NCBI GenBank assembly: GCA_023412175.1
Contig: JAEYOB010000570.1
Span: 1-7,753 of the forward strand
Reading direction: 5' to 3'
Length of the DNA stretch: 7,753 bases
DNA from: Pseudomonadota bacterium
Lineage (GTDB): Bacteria > Pseudomonadota > Alphaproteobacteria > Azospirillales > Azospirillaceae
Part shown: positions 5,981-7,753 of the stretch, in pieces
Layout: each line of letters opens with the position of its first letter
Position numbering within the stretch: position 1 is the stretch's first letter
The notes under the pieces: generated by a model
Seen by the model: the letters and a program-made list of their open reading frames with translations, nothing else
The model's database searches: none
What the model was told of the DNA's origin: nothing
Made by a program: the position numbers and the translations under genes

Positions 5981-7573
5981 ATGGCTACGCTGACGCTTGC
6001 AGCGGATGAAATCGTACGGTCGTTGTGCGCCATCGTCGGCAACGACGCGGTGCTCACCTCGGAGAAGGACCGCCGGTACTTTGCCATGGACTTTTCGGAG
6101 ACCGAGGTCGAGTTGCCGATCGCGGTGGTCAAACCGACGAGCGCCGAGCAGGTCGCCGAGATCGTCCGGCTGGCCGCCGCCAACGGGGTGGCCGTCACCG
6201 CCCGCGGCGGCGGCATGTCCTACACGCGCGGCCATGTCCCGGTGCGTCCCGAAACCATCATCATCGACGTCACCGGCCTCAACCGCATCATCGAGATCAA
6301 CCTGACCGACCGCTATGTCACGCTGGAGCCGGGCGTGCGCTGGTGCGATCTGCGCGAGGCGCTGCGCCGGACCGGCATGCGCGTTCCCTACCTCGGCACG
6401 CTGTCGGGCAGCATTGCCACCATCGGCGGCGGCCTGTCGCAGAACGCCACCGGAACCGGCCGCATGACCCTGGCCGAGCATGTCCTGGGGCTTGAGGTCG
6501 TGACCGGCGACGGCAGCATCGTCACCACCGGGTCGGGAGCCATCGCCGGCACGGCCCCCTTCTACCGCTATTTCGGCCCCGACCTCAGCGGCCTGTTCCT
6601 GTGCGATTCCGGCGCCTTCGGCATCAAGACCAAGGCCACGCTGCTGCTGGAACCGCGCCCGCGCGTCGCGTTCCGCACCTTCACCTTCGACAGCCACCTC
6701 GACCTGATCGCCGCCCAGGTCGAGTTCGGCAAGTCGGGGCTCGTCACCGAGTGCTTCGGCTTCGACGGCTATTATCTGGCCGATCTGGCCAAGAGCCCGA
6801 AGCCGCCGCCCGGCCAGATGAAAGCGATGATCTCGAACTTCCTGGCCGACAACCCGAACAAGTTCTGGGCGGTGCGCAACCTGCTGCGGGCCTGGCACCC
6901 GACCGGTCTCGGCTTCTTCGCCGGCAAGCCCAACGCCGTCTACACGATCACCGAGGCGCACAGCCAGGGCGCGGCGGAGAGCATGGCCCGCAAGGTCGAG
7001 AAGATCGCCCGCCGGCTCGGCGGCAAGACGCTGCCGACCGCCATTCCGATGGGGCTGCGCTACGGTCCCTGGCTGAACGTCGGCGACATCATCGCCACCC
7101 CCAAGGGCGAGGTGAATTTCCCGGTCAACGCCAAGTTCCCGGCCTCCCGGGCGGTGCCGGCGATGAAGGCCTTCGACGCCTTCCTTGCCGAGAACAAGGC
7201 GTTCATGGACAGGCACGGCATCCGCGTGGTGTGCAACTACCTGATGCACGGCCATTTCTGGGGTCTTGAGGTGGTCATCTACTGGAAGCGCCCGTTGAGC
7301 GTCTACCGCGCCGCCTTCGCCTCGGACGCCCGCAAGAAATTCTACGAGAACATCCCCGACAACCCGGAGGCGACCGCCGCCGCCATCGACCTGCGGCAGC
7401 GCACCGCCCTGCTGTTCCGCGGCCTCGGCTCGATGCATGTCCAGGTCGCCAAGGCCTATCCCTATCTGGAACACATGTCGCCGGGTACCCGCCGCCTGAT
7501 CGAGGGCATCAAGGACGTGACCGACCCCGGAGGCATCATCAATCCCGGCGCCCTGGGGTTGGGCAACCCGTAA
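5981..7573 (+). CDS. FAD-linked oxidase/dehydrogenase of the VAO/PCMH (GlcD/4-cresol dehydrogenase-like) superfamily
   Basis: A 530-residue flavoprotein expected to oxidise an alcohol, hydroxy acid or phenolic side chain using bound FAD. The N-terminal FAD-binding half (about 45-225) shows PIAVVKPTSAEQVAEIVRLA (46-65), the pyrophosphate loop ARGGGMSYTRG (74-84), LEPGVRWCDL (115-124), the GGGLSQNATGTG loop (149-160), LGLEVVTGDG (169-178) and SGAFGIKTKATLLLEP (210-225). The C-terminal substrate half ends in KDVTDPGGIINPGALG (511-526), the classic end of this superfamily. Residue Met79 lies in the loop where covalent-FAD members carry His, so FAD is probably non-covalent, although other covalent sites exist in the superfamily. 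There is no signal peptide, so it should act in the cytoplasm. Its length suits 4-cresol dehydrogenase or eugenol/vanillyl-alcohol oxidases better than GlcD, but the substrate residues cannot be assigned by eye. The stop TAA overlaps the next ATG (TAATG). The superfamily call is firm and the substrate unknown. Confidence 0.88.
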   Translation: MATLTLAADEIVRSLCAIVGNDAVLTSEKDRRYFAMDFSETEVELPIAVVKPTSAEQVAEIVRLAAANGVAVTARGGGMSYTRGHVPVRPETIIIDVTGLNRIIEINLTDRYVTLEPGVRWCDLREALRRTGMRVPYLGTLSGSIATIGGGLSQNATGTGRMTLAEHVLGLEVVTGDGSIVTTGSGAIAGTAPFYRYFGPDLSGLFLCDSGAFGIKTKATLLLEPRPRVAFRTFTFDSHLDLIAAQVEFGKSGLVTECFGFDGYYLADLAKSPKPPPGQMKAMISNFLADNPNKFWAVRNLLRAWHPTGLGFFAGKPNAVYTITEAHSQGAAESMARKVEKIARRLGGKTLPTAIPMGLRYGPWLNVGDIIATPKGEVNFPVNAKFPASRAVPAMKAFDAFLAENKAFMDRHGIRVVCNYLMHGHFWGLEVVIYWKRPLSVYRAAFASDARKKFYENIPDNPEATAAAIDLRQRTALLFRGLGSMHVQVAKAYPYLEHMSPGTRRLIEGIKDVTDPGGIINPGALGLGNP

Positions 7574-7753
7574 TGACACCCCTTCCCCACCAGGCATGGG
7601 CCGGCCGGCGCGTCGCCGTCAGCGGCGCCGGCGGCGGCATCGGACGGGCAGCAGCCCGCCGCTTCGCCGGCGAAGGGGCCTCGGTCGTGCTGATCGACCG
7701 CAGCCCCGAATGGCTGGACCGGAGCCTGGACGACATCCGGCACGGCGTCGGAA
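7573..7753 (+). CDS. Short-chain dehydrogenase/reductase (SDR), 5' part only
   Basis: An ATG at 7573 shares its first base with the flavoenzyme stop (TAATG) and opens a frame of 60 codons that runs off the window. The translation carries the Rossmann nucleotide-binding motif SGAGGGIG (17-24), the TGxxxGxG pattern of classical SDRs, and then a strand SVVLIDRS ending in Asp42. An acidic residue there usually means NAD(H) over NADP(H). The catalytic Ser/Tyr/Lys lie beyond the window. Coupling to the flavoenzyme suggests successive redox steps, for example a second oxidation of the product. A small GGGTT/AACCC hairpin (7556-7569) lies just before the start and no strong ribosome binding site is visible, so translation probably depends on coupling. 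The SDR assignment is good; the substrate is unknown. Confidence 0.85.
   Translation, partial: MTPLPHQAWAGRRVAVSGAGGGIGRAAARRFAGEGASVVLIDRSPEWLDRSLDDIRHGVG

Noticed and set aside
5945..7597. Open frame of 550 codons on the - strand, opposite the flavoenzyme
   Set aside because: It is a mirror of the high-GC coding frame; the translation is rich in Gly, Asp, His and Arg with no domain, while the + strand shows clear FAD-binding motifs.

Overview
The window is a dense, GC-rich (about two thirds G+C by eye) stretch of bacterial chromosome or megaplasmid with every supported gene on the + strand. Protein style, GC content and gene arrangement suggest an alphaproteobacterium, perhaps Azospirillum-like or another Rhodospirillales member. 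This is an inference from sequence style, with no marker gene to confirm it. I see no rRNA, tRNA, CRISPR array, insertion sequence or integrase.

Layout: positions 37-3443 hold four tightly overlapping genes for a complete LIV/HAAT-type ABC importer core: two permeases (LivH, LivM) and two ATPases (LivG, LivF). No periplasmic substrate-binding protein is visible; it may lie upstream of the window. After a 75-base gap comes a second block. It holds a small 103-residue coiled-coil-like protein (3519-3830), then by ATGA overlap a class I SAM-dependent methyltransferase whose reading frame runs on without a stop into an alpha/beta-hydrolase-fold protein (3827-5887, hydrolase part from 5024). After a 93-base gap come an FAD-linked oxidase/dehydrogenase of the VAO/PCMH superfamily (5981-7573) and, by a TAATG stop-start overlap, the first 60 codons of a short-chain dehydrogenase/reductase that runs off the end (7573-7753).

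Taken together the window looks like a transport-plus-catabolism operon: take up a small organic (probably carboxylate or aromatic) compound, then process it with a flavoenzyme, an SDR, a hydrolase-fold protein and a methyltransferase. The substrate cannot be read from the sequence, and I do not recognise the pathway as a described one.

The points most worth checking are these. (1) The methyltransferase-hydrolase fusion passes through a run of nine G inside a strong hairpin; one G fewer would recreate exactly the ATGA overlap used elsewhere in the operon. (2) The hydrolase-fold protein has His where the nucleophile Ser should be and lacks the usual C-terminal catalytic His. (3) A small conserved-looking partner protein is coupled to a methyltransferase that has an unusual N-terminal region. 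(4) LivG has an altered ABC signature motif.
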